64,000 nt of DNA from Prochlorococcus sp. AG-388-F11 (GTDB lineage Bacteria > Cyanobacteriota > Cyanobacteriia > PCC-6307 > Cyanobiaceae). Both the position numbers and the translations under genes were made by a program. Positions 8,398-17,483 of the stretch are shown here, one piece after another (the stretch's first letter is position 1; every line of letters begins with the position of its first letter). Below the pieces are notes generated by a model. It did not search any database. It saw only the letters and a program-made list of their open reading frames with translations, and was not told where the DNA came from. The DNA lies in assembly GCA_003279845.1 (NCBI GenBank), contig QCGP01000001.1, positions 124,001 through 188,000 of the forward strand. Reading direction: 5' to 3'.

Positions 8398-9243
8398 TTG
8401 GATATTAACTCATTTAATCGTGTCGGCGCAAATATCAGAAAAGCTGGAGTTCTTATTGTACTTTTTTATCTTCTTGTTGTTTTAATAATGAAATTTTTAG
8501 AGGCCAATAATTTTTTTGGTTATTCATTTTCAATGTTAAGTAATGATATCTTTGCCCCTCCTTCGCTTAATCATTTCTGTGGCACAGATAGATTAGGAAG
8601 AGATGTTTGTTTAAGAACTTTGCAAGGATCATCCTTAGCGATAGAAATTGTATTCTTAGCTATTCTTTTTTCATTAAGTTTGGGTTTGCCATTGGGACTA
8701 TTAAGTGGATATTTTGGTGGTTTTTTTGATAAATTCTTAACACTAATAATGGATACTATTTTTTCAATACCTGTAATTTTGCTTTCAGTTGTTGTGGCAT
8801 TTGTATTGGGTAAGGGTATCCTTAACGCAGCTTTGGCATTGTGTATTGTTTACTCTCCTCAATATTTTAGATTAATCAGAAATCAGACAATTTTGGTTAA
8901 ATCCGAAACTTATGTGGAGGCAGCTCAAGTTTCAGGAGCTGATGTTAAAACAATTATTTTTAAATATATTCTCCCAAATGTAATAACACCTTTGCCTATT
9001 CTGTTTACCCTAAATGCTGCTGATGCTGTTTTGGTATTAGGCAGTTTAGGATTTTTAGGTCTTGGTGTTCCTGCAGATGTCCCTGAGTGGGGAAGTGATT
9101 TAAATCTTGCTCTTGCCGCTTTACCTACAGGTATATGGTGGACGGCTTTGTTTCCAGGTTTGGCAATGTTTTTTTTAGTTTTAGGTCTTTCTTTTATAGG
9201 AGAGGATCTTGAAGAAATTTTTGATAGTCAAAATTCTGAATAA
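8398..9243 (+). CDS. DppC/OppC-type ABC transporter permease
   Basis: A 281-residue inner-membrane permease with about six spans. The EAA loop that contacts the ATPase is YVEAAQVSGADVKTIIF, followed by ILPNVITPLPI. FCGTDRLGRDV is the typical DppC family motif before the second span. Family members pair with a DppB permease, two ATPases and a binding protein, but none of these is adjacent. The start is an apparent TTG; the first ATG downstream would cut into the first span. Substrate (peptide or nickel type) cannot be told. Confidence 0.88.
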   Translation: MDINSFNRVGANIRKAGVLIVLFYLLVVLIMKFLEANNFFGYSFSMLSNDIFAPPSLNHFCGTDRLGRDVCLRTLQGSSLAIEIVFLAILFSLSLGLPLGLLSGYFGGFFDKFLTLIMDTIFSIPVILLSVVVAFVLGKGILNAALALCIVYSPQYFRLIRNQTILVKSETYVEAAQVSGADVKTIIFKYILPNVITPLPILFTLNAADAVLVLGSLGFLGLGVPADVPEWGSDLNLALAALPTGIWWTALFPGLAMFFLVLGLSFIGEDLEEIFDSQNSE

Positions 9244-9245
9244 AT

Positions 9246-9917
9246 TTAGTTATCTTTAATAGGATCAAGTTCTCCTTGATCATTCAACTTTGGATATTCT
9301 TTAGTTGATTTTTTATACACCGCAGCTAATTCTGGGTAACACCATTCAAAAAGTGTTTTTTGATATTCATCTATATTTAAACCTTCTCCATTTGCGGGCA
9401 ATATACCTTTATTTTTTCTTTGGCGAATAGCTTCAAATAATAATATGGAAGCAGCAACTGAAACATTCAGAGATTGAACCATACCTCTCATAGGTATAAA
9501 AATTGATTGATCAACCATTGATATAAGTTCATTACTTAGTCCCCATTTTTCTGCTCCTAAAACAAAACATGTATTTTGAGAATAATCAAAATTTCTGTAA
9601 TCTACTGATTCACTATTAAGAGTCGTTCCATATAATTTAAAACCCTTATTCTTTAAATTAGATATTGCCGTGATAGTGTTTTTATGATTATTTAGTTTGA
9701 CCCATTTTTGACTTCCTTGAGCAGTACTATTAAAAGTCTTAACGGCATTCGTTTTGCTAATAAAATTTGCTTCGAAAACTCCTGCTGCATCACATGTCCT
9801 TAATATCGCGGATAGATTATGTGGTTTATTGACATCCTCAACTAAAACAGTCAAGTTTTTCATTCTGCAATCTAAAACACTTTTGATTCGTTCAAATCTT
9901 CTTGGCAAAATTGACAT
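9246..9917 (-). CDS. trmH: tRNA (guanosine(18)-2'-O)-methyltransferase
   Basis: A 223-residue SPOUT (trefoil-knot) methyltransferase that modifies G18 in the D-loop of tRNA. The three SpoU motifs are present: HNLSAILRTCDAAGV, CFVLGAEKWGLS and IPMRGMVQSLNVSVAAS. The C-terminal extension (ending in DPIKDN) is typical of TrmH. Convergent with the DppC-type permease, leaving only two bases between them. Confidence 0.93.
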   Translation of the reverse strand: MSILPRRFERIKSVLDCRMKNLTVLVEDVNKPHNLSAILRTCDAAGVFEANFISKTNAVKTFNSTAQGSQKWVKLNNHKNTITAISNLKNKGFKLYGTTLNSESVDYRNFDYSQNTCFVLGAEKWGLSNELISMVDQSIFIPMRGMVQSLNVSVAASILLFEAIRQRKNKGILPANGEGLNIDEYQKTLFEWCYPELAAVYKKSTKEYPKLNDQGELDPIKDN

Positions 9918-10013
9918 TTATAATTTTTTCACACTTTTAAATTATATTCAAAAAATATATATTACCTATTAAATCTCTTGGTTTATAATAATTTGGTAGT
10001 TTGAATTAACCCA

Positions 10014-10217
10014 ATGGCATACATAGAATGGGACTATACAGTAATAACAAGTATGGTAGAAAAACAAGGTTGGGATTTACCTGATCGTAAATCGAAAGAA
10101 TGGGATAGATTTAATGATGAATTGGGAGAAAAAATGAGGGGTGTTGGACTTGTTTTTGAAAAATATTGTAAATTCACTCCTGACGTAGGAGAAGGTGTTC
10201 ATCTTTTAGATGAATGA
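10014..10217 (+). CDS. Small conserved-type hypothetical protein
   Basis: A 67-residue soluble, acidic protein with ATG start and no recognisable catalytic motif. Tryptophans and tyrosines are clustered at the N-terminus (YIEWDYTVI, QGWDLPDRKSKEWDRF). No signal or membrane segment. It looks like one of the small cyanobacterial hypotheticals; function unknown. Confidence 0.7.
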   Translation: MAYIEWDYTVITSMVEKQGWDLPDRKSKEWDRFNDELGEKMRGVGLVFEKYCKFTPDVGEGVHLLDE

Positions 10218-10234
10218 TCATAAATAGTTTTAAA

Positions 10235-10260
10235 CCATTGATGTATCCCTTAATCAATGG
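10235..10260 (+). terminator. Weak hairpin after the 67-residue hypothetical gene
   Basis: CCATTGA pairs with TCAATGG (7 bp, 12-base loop), 18 bases past the stop codon. The downstream sequence is only moderately T-rich, so this may be a terminator or an mRNA-end hairpin. Confidence 0.3.
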
Positions 10261-10394
10261 CTTATTAATTTATAAGATAATGTAATTTCACTAAATTAGA
10301 ACTAGCAATTATTAAGGCTTTATAAAGCTTGTGCTGTAAAAAATTTTTTTTATCCCACAAAAAAGTTATTTAATTTCTATATTTGAATAAAAAT

Positions 10395-10787
10395 ATGAAA
10401 AATAAGTTAACCTTTTTATTCGATGGTGGTTGTCCACTTTGTTTGAGAGAAACAAATTTTCTAAAAAAGAGAGATACCTTAAATCAAATTGCATTTATAG
10501 ATATTAATCGCAAAGATTATGATCAAAGTCTTTTTAATGGCATCTCATATTCAGAAGCAATGTCTAACCTGCATGGGATTATGGAAAATGGTGAAATCAT
10601 TAAAGGTCTAGAAGTACTTGCATATTCTTATGAATTAATTGGTTTAGGTTGGGTTTATTATCCTTTGAAGATTAAATTCTTATCTCCATTATTAAGGCTG
10701 ATTTACAGATATTGGGCAAAATATAGACTTCAAATTACAGGTCGACCCAATATTGAAAACCTTTGTAACTCTCAATGTGAACAATAA
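10395..10787 (+). CDS. DCC-family (DUF393) thiol-disulfide oxidoreductase-like protein
   Basis: A 130-residue protein beginning MKNKLTFLFDGGCPLC. It carries the family's defining DGGCPLC motif near the N-terminus (CxxC, thioredoxin-like) and a later YYPLKIKFLSPLLRLIYRYW segment. The ATG at 10395 is preferred over a TTG four codons upstream. It is the first gene of a tight cluster: the DUF2805 gene begins 2 bases after its stop. Family members are thought to act on thiols; no substrate is known. Confidence 0.88.
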   Translation: MKNKLTFLFDGGCPLCLRETNFLKKRDTLNQIAFIDINRKDYDQSLFNGISYSEAMSNLHGIMENGEIIKGLEVLAYSYELIGLGWVYYPLKIKFLSPLLRLIYRYWAKYRLQITGRPNIENLCNSQCEQ

Positions 10788-10789
10788 AT

Positions 10790-11026
10790 ATGGAAAATAT
10801 TGACATAGACAGAATAATAGAAATGTGTTGGGAAGATAGAACACCCTTTGAAGCAATTGAATATCAATTTGGTTTCAAAGAGGAAGATGCGATAAAAATT
10901 ATGCGTCAAAATCTTAAACCTAAATCCTTCAAAGTCTGGAGAAAGAGAGTTACTGGAAGAAATACAAAACATATGGCGCTTAAAGATTCAACTAGATTTA
11001 AATCTACTCATAAAAGAAAATTATAA
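10790..11026 (+). CDS. DUF2805 / TIGR03643 family protein
   Basis: A 78-residue basic protein with the family signature: IIEMCWEDRTPFEAIEYQFG, then KIMRQNLKPKSFKVWRKRV and GRNTKH. The central part resembles a helix-turn-helix, so nucleic-acid binding is plausible but unproven. Second gene in the photolyase cluster, 3 bases before the DUF2256 gene. Neighbours of this family in other bacteria are often photolyase-related genes. Confidence 0.9.
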   Translation: MENIDIDRIIEMCWEDRTPFEAIEYQFGFKEEDAIKIMRQNLKPKSFKVWRKRVTGRNTKHMALKDSTRFKSTHKRKL

Positions 11027-11029
11027 ATT

Positions 11030-11161
11030 TTGAAAAATCTTTCTACTAAAACTTGTCCTGTTTGCAATAGGCCGTTCGAGTGGCGTAAAAAATGGAAAAA
11101 CTGTTGGGATGATGTTATCTACTGTTCAAAAAGATGCAGTAACAGGAAGTCGCAAAGATGA
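11030..11161 (+). CDS. DUF2256 zinc-finger-like mini-protein
   Basis: A 43-residue protein starting at TTG (11030). It has the DUF2256 pattern: [14 protein letters not shown], then [17 protein letters not shown]. Four cysteines in two CxxC/CxxxC pairs suggest a zinc ribbon. The stop overlaps the next gene's start as ATGA (11158-11161), indicating translational coupling to the photolyase-related gene. Confidence 0.88.
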   Translation: MKNLSTKTCPVCNRPFEWRKKWKNCWDDVIYCSKRCSNRKSQR

Positions 11162-12648
11162 AACAGTTATCAATTATTTTCCCGAACCAACTTTTTAGAG
11201 AAAGCTCAATTTTAAAAATAAATTGTGAAATTTTAATTTTGGAAGACTCATTATTTTTTGGGAATGATAAATTTCATAAATTAATTAACCATAAAAATAA
11301 GTTGGTTTTTCATAGAGCATCTATGCTCGCTTATAAAAAATATTTAGAAAAATCTGGCTTTAAAGTTTCATATATCGAAAACAAGAATAATATTTCTACA
11401 GTTGACTATTTATCAGGATTTATCAAAGATAAATATCAGAAAATAAATCTTATAGACCCTCATGATTTTTTAATAATGAAGAGGATCAATGATTTTGTTG
11501 AAAGTAATAATTTAGCCTTAAATGTTCTTCCCTCTCCTATGTTTATGAGTAGTGAAGAGTTAAAAGAGTTATTTGAATCAAATACAAAAAAACCTCTTAT
11601 GGGCAGATTTTATGAAAATCAAAGAAAGATTCAAAAGATATTAGTTAATTCGGATGATACTCCTGAAGGAGGCAAGTGGAGTTTTGATGAAATGAATAGA
11701 AAAAAATTACCAAAAAAAATAAACATACCTGATACACCCATATTACAAAAAAATAAATTTGTAGTTTATGCAGAAAGGTCATTAGCTACTTTTGATATTA
11801 AGTTTATTGGAGAAAGTAATAACTTTTTATATCCAACTACTTTTGATGAGGCAGATGAATGGTTAAATGATTTTTTTAAAAATAGATTTTTCTTATTTGG
11901 AGACTATGAGGATGCTATTTCTAGAGAGAATTCTTTTTTATGGCATAGTTTACTTTCTCCTCTTTTGAATAGCGGCTTATTAACTCCAGATGTAGTAGTA
12001 AATAAAGCATTACTTTTTGCAAAAAATAATAATGTTCCTATTAACTCTTTAGAGGGTTTTATTCGTCAAATCATTGGATGGAGAGAATTTATTTGCCTTG
12101 TCTATACAAAGTATGGAACAAAGATGCGAAACAGTAATTTTTGGAATTTTGAAGATAAGCCAATTCCAGAATCTTTTTATCAAGGAAATACAGGAATTGA
12201 GCCAGTAGACGTTGTTATAAAAAATATTATTAAATTTGGTTATTGTCATCATATTGAGCGGCTAATGATCGTTGGCAACTTTATGCTTCTATGTAGAATT
12301 CACCCCAACCAAGTTTATAAATGGTTTATGGAAATGTTTATTGATTCCTATGATTGGGTTATGGTCCCAAATGTTTACGGAATGAGTCAGTTTAGTGATG
12401 GTGGTATCTTTTCAACAAAGCCATATATATCAAGCTCTAATTATGTAAAAAAAATGTCTAATTTTAAAAGTGGCCCATGGTGTGAAATATGGGATGGCTT
12501 ATTTTGGAAATTTATTAAAGATAATGAAAGCTTTTTTAGAAAGCAATATCGTCTGGCAATGTTAACGAGAAATCTAGATAAAATGTCAGAGGAAAAATTA
12601 AATAATCACCTAAAAACGGCCGATAAATTTTTAAGAGATATTCAATAA
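11158..12648 (+). CDS. Photolyase-related protein (FeS-BCP / prokaryotic 6-4 photolyase family)
   Basis: A 496-residue flavoprotein of the deoxyribodipyrimidine photolyase-related family, whose characterised members repair (6-4) photoproducts in blue light. N-terminal antenna domain starts [10 protein letters not shown]. The flavin domain has the family motifs [28 protein letters not shown] and [15 protein letters not shown]. Where relatives have a cysteine pair after this (Fe-S ligands), this protein reads NFKSGP; only Cys442 (PWCEIW) may match the fourth ligand. The likely first ligand position is also not Cys. The [4Fe-4S] cluster therefore seems to be absent. Last gene of a four-gene coupled cluster. 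Confidence 0.9.
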   Translation: MKQLSIIFPNQLFRESSILKINCEILILEDSLFFGNDKFHKLINHKNKLVFHRASMLAYKKYLEKSGFKVSYIENKNNISTVDYLSGFIKDKYQKINLIDPHDFLIMKRINDFVESNNLALNVLPSPMFMSSEELKELFESNTKKPLMGRFYENQRKIQKILVNSDDTPEGGKWSFDEMNRKKLPKKINIPDTPILQKNKFVVYAERSLATFDIKFIGESNNFLYPTTFDEADEWLNDFFKNRFFLFGDYEDAISRENSFLWHSLLSPLLNSGLLTPDVVVNKALLFAKNNNVPINSLEGFIRQIIGWREFICLVYTKYGTKMRNSNFWNFEDKPIPESFYQGNTGIEPVDVVIKNIIKFGYCHHIERLMIVGNFMLLCRIHPNQVYKWFMEMFIDSYDWVMVPNVYGMSQFSDGGIFSTKPYISSSNYVKKMSNFKSGPWCEIWDGLFWKFIKDNESFFRKQYRLAMLTRNLDKMSEEKLNNHLKTADKFLRDIQ

Positions 12649-12753
12649 ATTAAGAGTAATAACCTACAGTTGTCTTTGAAAAATTAAAAGAATATTATGT
12701 TATGAAGAAATATTAAGTACGGATGTTAACTTAGATTTAATTAGATATATCTA

Positions 12754-12933
12754 ATGGAAATTGGAACACTTTTTTTAAAAAGTAATTCGACGGGAATCAT
12801 CACTTTTTCTGAATTAGATTGGATAACTACCCATCAATCTAATTTCACTAGGTTGGAGGAATCCATAGCAATTAAATTAGGCAGAATGCTTGATGCAGGA
12901 TCTATCAATATTGGCTGCCGTTTGAAATTCTGA
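12754..12933 (+). CDS. Small conserved-type hypothetical (59 aa)
   Basis: An ATG-started 59-residue ORF with a codon pattern like its neighbours. It reads MEIGTLFLKSNSTG and ends NIGCRLKF, is mostly soluble and has a LEESIAIKLGRMLDAG helix. I recall similar unnamed picocyanobacterial proteins but cannot name a family. It occupies part of the 498-base gap between the photolyase-related gene and rsmB. Confidence 0.6.
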   Translation: MEIGTLFLKSNSTGIITFSELDWITTHQSNFTRLEESIAIKLGRMLDAGSINIGCRLKF

Positions 12934-12951
12934 ATAAGTTTTATTTTAATA

Positions 12952-13095
12952 ATGAAGTATCAAAAAGAGAAAAAAATATTTTTTCGGGAAAGAATTCATT
13001 CTCTTAATATCTTTCTTTTTTTAGGATTTAATCTTTCACTTATTTCTATTTTAGGTTTTATTTGGTTTAACTCTGCAATTGAAAAAGTAGTTTAA
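12952..13095 (+). CDS. Very small single-span membrane protein (47 aa)
   Basis: An ATG-started 47-residue ORF with a basic N-terminus (MKYQKEKKIFFRERIH) and one long hydrophobic segment (about residues 18-40). It lies 18 bases after the previous mini-gene and 51 bases before rsmB. Being so short, it could be chance, but the basic-then-hydrophobic layout looks like a real bitopic protein. Confidence 0.5.
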   Translation: MKYQKEKKIFFRERIHSLNIFLFLGFNLSLISILGFIWFNSAIEKVV

Positions 13096-13146
13096 ATTTT
13101 TGAATTTTTTGTATATTAAAGTTATCTTTAAAAAATTAATTATATT

Positions 13147-14463
13147 TTGAGCATAGGATATTTACAAAGAAAGGCAGCTTGGGAAATTTTATTAAAAGTT
13201 AGTTCTGGTGATTTTTCTGATCATGCTCTTGAAAAGGTTTTAAAAAATTATCAATTTAATCCTCTTGATATAGCTTTTATTACGGAATTATCTTTTGGAT
13301 GCATAAGGTATAGAAAATTTCTTGATCTTTGGACGGATCATACATCAAAAATTACTCATAAAAAGCAGCCTCCAAAGTTAAGATGGCTTCTACATATAGG
13401 TTTGTATCAACTATTGAAAATGGATAAAATCCCATTTCCTGCTGCTATTTCTACCACTGTAGAAGTAGCTAAAAAAACAGATTTAAATGGTTTAGCGGGA
13501 ACTGTAAATGCGATATTGAGAAATGCATCAAGAAAATTAGAACAAAAAATCTTTCCGGAATTATCTTCTGATAGAAAAGAAAGAATTTCATATCTTGAAT
13601 CATTTCCATTATGGCTTGTGAAGGATCTTTATAAATGGGTGGGCAATAGCGAGGGTGAAAATATCATTAAGGCATTTAATAAAAAACCATCAATTGATTT
13701 GAGAATTAACCAATTAAAAACTAATTTAGATAACTTTTTGAAAGTACTTCATGAAAATAAAATTGATGCTGAAATTATTAAAGATTTACATAATGGAATT
13801 ACTTTAAAATCTAATCCAAGATCTATAAAAAATTTACCAGGATATAGTGATGGACTTTGGACAATTCAAGATAGATCTTCTCAGTGGATAGCACCTCTCT
13901 TAAATCCAAAAGAAGGTGAAAAGATTTTAGATGCTTGTGCAGCTCCAGGAAGTAAGTCTACACACCTTGCAGAATTAACAAATGATAGTGCTGAAATCAT
14001 TGCCGTAGATAGATCAGCAAAAAGATTGAAAATACTGCAATCAAATTTAGAAAGGTTAAATTTGAAATCTGTTAATACCCTTAAGGCTGATGCTACTAGT
14101 TTGATTGAATTAAATCCTAAGTTTATATCTTATTTTGATAAGATTTTATTAGATGCTCCATGTTCAGGCATTGGAACTCTTTCTAGGAATCCAGATTCTA
14201 GATGGTCTTTAAGTAAAGAAAAAATAAAATCTTTAACTTTATTACAGGAAAAACTTTTGGAGAGTATTTTCCCTCTTTTGAAAAAAGATGGTATTTTAGT
14301 TTATTCAACTTGTACTATTTGTCCCGATGAAAATAATCTATTAATTGAACGATTTATTGAAAAAAACCAAACTTTAAAATTGGTTAGCCAAAAGCAAATT
14401 TTACCTAGCTTTGATTATCCTGGTGATGGATTTTATTCTGCAATAATTTCTTATAAATCTTAA
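13147..14463 (+). CDS. rsmB: 16S rRNA (cytosine(967)-C5)-methyltransferase
   Basis: A 438-residue RsmB/Sun protein: an N-terminal NusB-like domain (about 1-140) followed by a C5-cytosine methyltransferase domain. SAM loop is LDACAAPGSKSTHLAEL. Two catalytic cysteines are present in LDAPCSGIGTLSRNP and VYSTCTICPDEN. Starts at TTG. Converges on the penicillin-binding protein gene with a 9-base gap. Confidence 0.95.
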   Translation: MSIGYLQRKAAWEILLKVSSGDFSDHALEKVLKNYQFNPLDIAFITELSFGCIRYRKFLDLWTDHTSKITHKKQPPKLRWLLHIGLYQLLKMDKIPFPAAISTTVEVAKKTDLNGLAGTVNAILRNASRKLEQKIFPELSSDRKERISYLESFPLWLVKDLYKWVGNSEGENIIKAFNKKPSIDLRINQLKTNLDNFLKVLHENKIDAEIIKDLHNGITLKSNPRSIKNLPGYSDGLWTIQDRSSQWIAPLLNPKEGEKILDACAAPGSKSTHLAELTNDSAEIIAVDRSAKRLKILQSNLERLNLKSVNTLKADATSLIELNPKFISYFDKILLDAPCSGIGTLSRNPDSRWSLSKEKIKSLTLLQEKLLESIFPLLKKDGILVYSTCTICPDENNLLIERFIEKNQTLKLVSQKQILPSFDYPGDGFYSAIISYKS

Positions 14464-14472
14464 AAATATAAT

Positions 14473-16251
14473 TTATTTTTTAATTGGAATTTTGTAAATT
14501 TCAGATATGAACTTCTTCCATAAATAAGCTGCATTCCCACTAGATAATTCAGATTCCTTGTTATCGTCGTAACCTATCCAGATCCCTGTTGTAAGGTTAT
14601 CAATGGAACCAATAAACCAGAGATCTTTATTTCCATCAGATGTTCCTGTTTTCCCATAAATTTTCTTTCCTTTTATAGAGGCTGCTTTTGAAGTTCCTTC
14701 TTTTACAGATTTTTCAAGAAGTTTATTTATTTGCTTGTTTATTTTTAAATCTAATATTTTCTTGGAAATAGATTTATTTTCCCAAATAGGTTGTTTTTTA
14801 AATGATTCTATTTTTTCTATGATTTCAGGGCTTTGAATCTTCCCATTATTGTTTATTGCAGAATATGCATTTGTGATGTTTAAAAGATTATCTCCGTAGG
14901 CGCCAATAGCTAATGATGGGAATTCCTCAAACTCTTGCTCGTAACCTAGTCCAAATGAATTCGCTAAATTAATAATATTTTTTAAGCCGATTTTTTTTGT
15001 TATTGATATTGGAACGATATTTGATGAACTTTTAAATGATTCAATCAAAGATATTGAACCTCTATAGTTTTCTGAAAAATTTTTTGGGCAATAACTTTCC
15101 CAGCATATTGGTAAGTCTTCAAATTTATCGCTTAATTTTATTCCTTCTATTAATGCAGCAGCATAAGGGATTATTTTAAAAGTAGAACCTAAAGGTCTTA
15201 CAGATGAAATCACTCTATTGTATTCATTAATTGATGGATTTTTGCTGGTGATCATTGTTCTGATTAGTCCTGTGTTTGATTCGATAGATAACAGACCAAA
15301 TTCAAGTTCTTTAGGGCCTGCGTATCTTGATATTTTTTGACCTTTTTCTTGCCAATCTTTGTTGATAGAAGATTTAATTCTTAAAAGCTTATAATCATTT
15401 TTACTTCCAATTTTTTTATCTGTTTCCTGAAGAATAAAGTTTATTAGTAATTTATCATCTAAAAAATTATCAGCTGTTTGATAATTTAACTTTATTTTTT
15501 CTTTAATAGCCTTATTCTTATTTGCAAGAGAAATATATCCATCAACATACATTGATTCAAGAACTTTATTTCTATTTTTAATAGCTAGTTCTAAATTTTG
15601 ATAAGGTGAATAAATTGACGGAGCTGGAGCTAATCCTGCAATTAATGCGATCTCTGATAATGTCAATTCTTCTATAAATTTTCCAAAATAAACTTGGGCA
15701 GCCTCGTCTACCCCGTATGCTCCTGATCCTAGATAAATATTATTTAAATATAATTTTAAAATTTGATTTTTGTTATATCTAAATTCAAGTATGAGTGATA
15801 TAAATATTTCTTTGATTTTTCTTTGAAAACTTAAATCATTATTTAGAAAAAGTAATCTAGCAACTTGTTGTGTAATCGTACTACCTCCCTCTTTAACATA
15901 ACCACTTCTAATATTTTGAATAAGGGCACGTGAAATACTTTTTAAATCTATTCCATTATGTTTATAAAATCTTTTATCCTCAGAAGATACAAAAGAATGT
16001 TTAAGAAAAAATGGAATTTTATGATAACTATTATCTATTTCAAATTTGCGGCTTAATTTGCTTAGTATCTTTTTATCAGAAGATGATATTACGTAAGAAT
16101 ATTTGGTTTCCCGAGACTTTTTATTTTTAGAAACGTCAAATTTTAAGGTACTAAATATTAGACTAAAAAAATAAAAAGATATTCCAGAAAAAATTAATAT
16201 TGGAATTATTAAAACAAAAGATTTGAATTTAATCTTTTGCACCTTAAGCAA
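14473..16251 (-). CDS. Class A penicillin-binding protein (transglycosylase/transpeptidase)
   Basis: A 592-residue bifunctional peptidoglycan synthase anchored by one N-terminal membrane span (about 10-36). The GT51 domain shows EDKRFYKHNGID, GGSTITQQVAR and LNNIYLGSGAYGVDEAA. The transpeptidase domain shows RPLGSTFKI (SxxK), SSN and GKTGTSDG (KTG). It acts at the outer face of the cytoplasmic membrane. Its start overlaps the chlG stop by 8 bases, so the two are likely cotranscribed. Confidence 0.93.
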   Translation of the reverse strand: MLKVQKIKFKSFVLIIPILIFSGISFYFFSLIFSTLKFDVSKNKKSRETKYSYVISSSDKKILSKLSRKFEIDNSYHKIPFFLKHSFVSSEDKRFYKHNGIDLKSISRALIQNIRSGYVKEGGSTITQQVARLLFLNNDLSFQRKIKEIFISLILEFRYNKNQILKLYLNNIYLGSGAYGVDEAAQVYFGKFIEELTLSEIALIAGLAPAPSIYSPYQNLELAIKNRNKVLESMYVDGYISLANKNKAIKEKIKLNYQTADNFLDDKLLINFILQETDKKIGSKNDYKLLRIKSSINKDWQEKGQKISRYAGPKELEFGLLSIESNTGLIRTMITSKNPSINEYNRVISSVRPLGSTFKIIPYAAALIEGIKLSDKFEDLPICWESYCPKNFSENYRGSISLIESFKSSSNIVPISITKKIGLKNIINLANSFGLGYEQEFEEFPSLAIGAYGDNLLNITNAYSAINNNGKIQSPEIIEKIESFKKQPIWENKSISKKILDLKINKQINKLLEKSVKEGTSKAASIKGKKIYGKTGTSDGNKDLWFIGSIDNLTTGIWIGYDDNKESELSSGNAAYLWKKFISEIYKIPIKK

Positions 16252-17191
16252 CTAAAAAACTATGTCCTATTGCTAAAGCTGTAACTAACATTCCAGTTAT
16301 AAGGAACGGTTGGGCACTTGCTTGATATTTGACATCAAACTTTAGAGGATCTCTTAGTAACCACATATCTTGAAATGTAATTTGTGGAATTACCAATAAA
16401 ACCAAAATTACAGAGGCTAAATGTTGACCAATAATGACCAATACTACAACCATTGCTAATTGAAAAATATCAATCAGTCCTGCACTTATTCTACTTGCAT
16501 TCTTAATTCCAAATACTACTGGTAGAGAATTCAAGCCTAGCTTTGAGTCTCCTTCAACACTTTTGAAATCATTAATAACAGCAATTCCAAGTCCTGAGAG
16601 GCTATAAGCAAGTGTTAGTAATGCAGTTACAACAGTTAATTTACCAAACAAGGCTTGTCCTGCCCACCAAGGTAAAGCTATATAAGATGCTCCTAATGCA
16701 TAATTTCCAAGCCAACCATTCTGTTTTAATTTGAGTGGTGGAGCAGAATATATATAACTAACAAAGGAACCTCCTAATGCCAAAAGTAAGACGGAGGGGA
16801 AGCTGTGCTTAGCATATAAATCTAATAGAAAAGCAACTATTAAACCCGCTATAAGTAATACCCAGATTTGTATTTTTACATCTTTAATTGAAATTTTCCC
16901 AGAAGGAATTGGTCTATTTGGTTCATTAATTGCATCAATTTCTTTATCAAAAAAATCATTTATGGTTTGGGTATAACCAGCCAGAAGCGGTCCACTCATC
17001 AACATACATGCTAATGAAGCTAGAACATTACTAAATGTCCATTCAAAATTCCCACTTGCAGCTGCTCCACAAATAACTCCCCATATCAAAGGGATCCACG
17101 TTATGGGTTTCATTAACTGTATACGGAGTTTCCATATACTTGATGTTTCAGAGGCACCCTTAATTCCTAATAGTTGTTTTGGATCATTCAC
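16244..17191 (-). CDS. chlG: Chlorophyll synthase
   Basis: A 315-residue UbiA-superfamily prenyltransferase that esterifies chlorophyllide with a phytyl or geranylgeranyl tail in the thylakoid membrane. The two aspartate-rich motifs are NDFFDKEIDAINEPNRPIPS and NDFKSVEGD. The N-terminus KLRIQLMKPITWIPLIWG and the LGASYIALPWWAGQALFG segment are ChlG-specific. About eight membrane spans. Directly downstream of the DUF2862 gene (8-base gap). Confidence 0.95.
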   Translation of the reverse strand: MNDPKQLLGIKGASETSSIWKLRIQLMKPITWIPLIWGVICGAAASGNFEWTFSNVLASLACMLMSGPLLAGYTQTINDFFDKEIDAINEPNRPIPSGKISIKDVKIQIWVLLIAGLIVAFLLDLYAKHSFPSVLLLALGGSFVSYIYSAPPLKLKQNGWLGNYALGASYIALPWWAGQALFGKLTVVTALLTLAYSLSGLGIAVINDFKSVEGDSKLGLNSLPVVFGIKNASRISAGLIDIFQLAMVVVLVIIGQHLASVILVLLVIPQITFQDMWLLRDPLKFDVKYQASAQPFLITGMLVTALAIGHSFLVA

Positions 17192-17199
17192 TTTATTCT

Positions 17200-17424
17200 T
17201 TAACCTTTCTCAATTTCTTCTGGGAAAAACCAATTTTGCTCACCATTCTGAAATTTTGCTGTGATTCCAATACTTCTGCCGTCTGTCATTTTATAGCCTG
17301 TTATTACGGCTTTAGGACTCGAGGATATTTGATCGATTAATTTAGCTGGTAGTCTATCTTTTACTTTGTTAATGTTAATTTTGATTTTACTACCGATTTT
17401 GGGTAATAATTTTGTTTCAGCCAT
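17200..17424 (-). CDS. DUF2862 protein
   Basis: A 74-residue soluble basic protein, found mainly in cyanobacteria and plastids. The core reads LPKIGSKIKININKVKDRLP, then TGYKMTDGRSIGITAKF and the tail NWFFPEEIEKG. The fold looks like a small beta barrel. Function is unknown. It is head-to-head with hisF (59 bases apart) and upstream of chlG in the same direction. Confidence 0.85.
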   Translation of the reverse strand: MAETKLLPKIGSKIKININKVKDRLPAKLIDQISSSPKAVITGYKMTDGRSIGITAKFQNGEQNWFFPEEIEKG

Positions 17425-17483
17425 AAGAGGTAAAATGGAAGCTATTATGCAAGATTAACAGCATTTGGACAATTTTTACTAAA

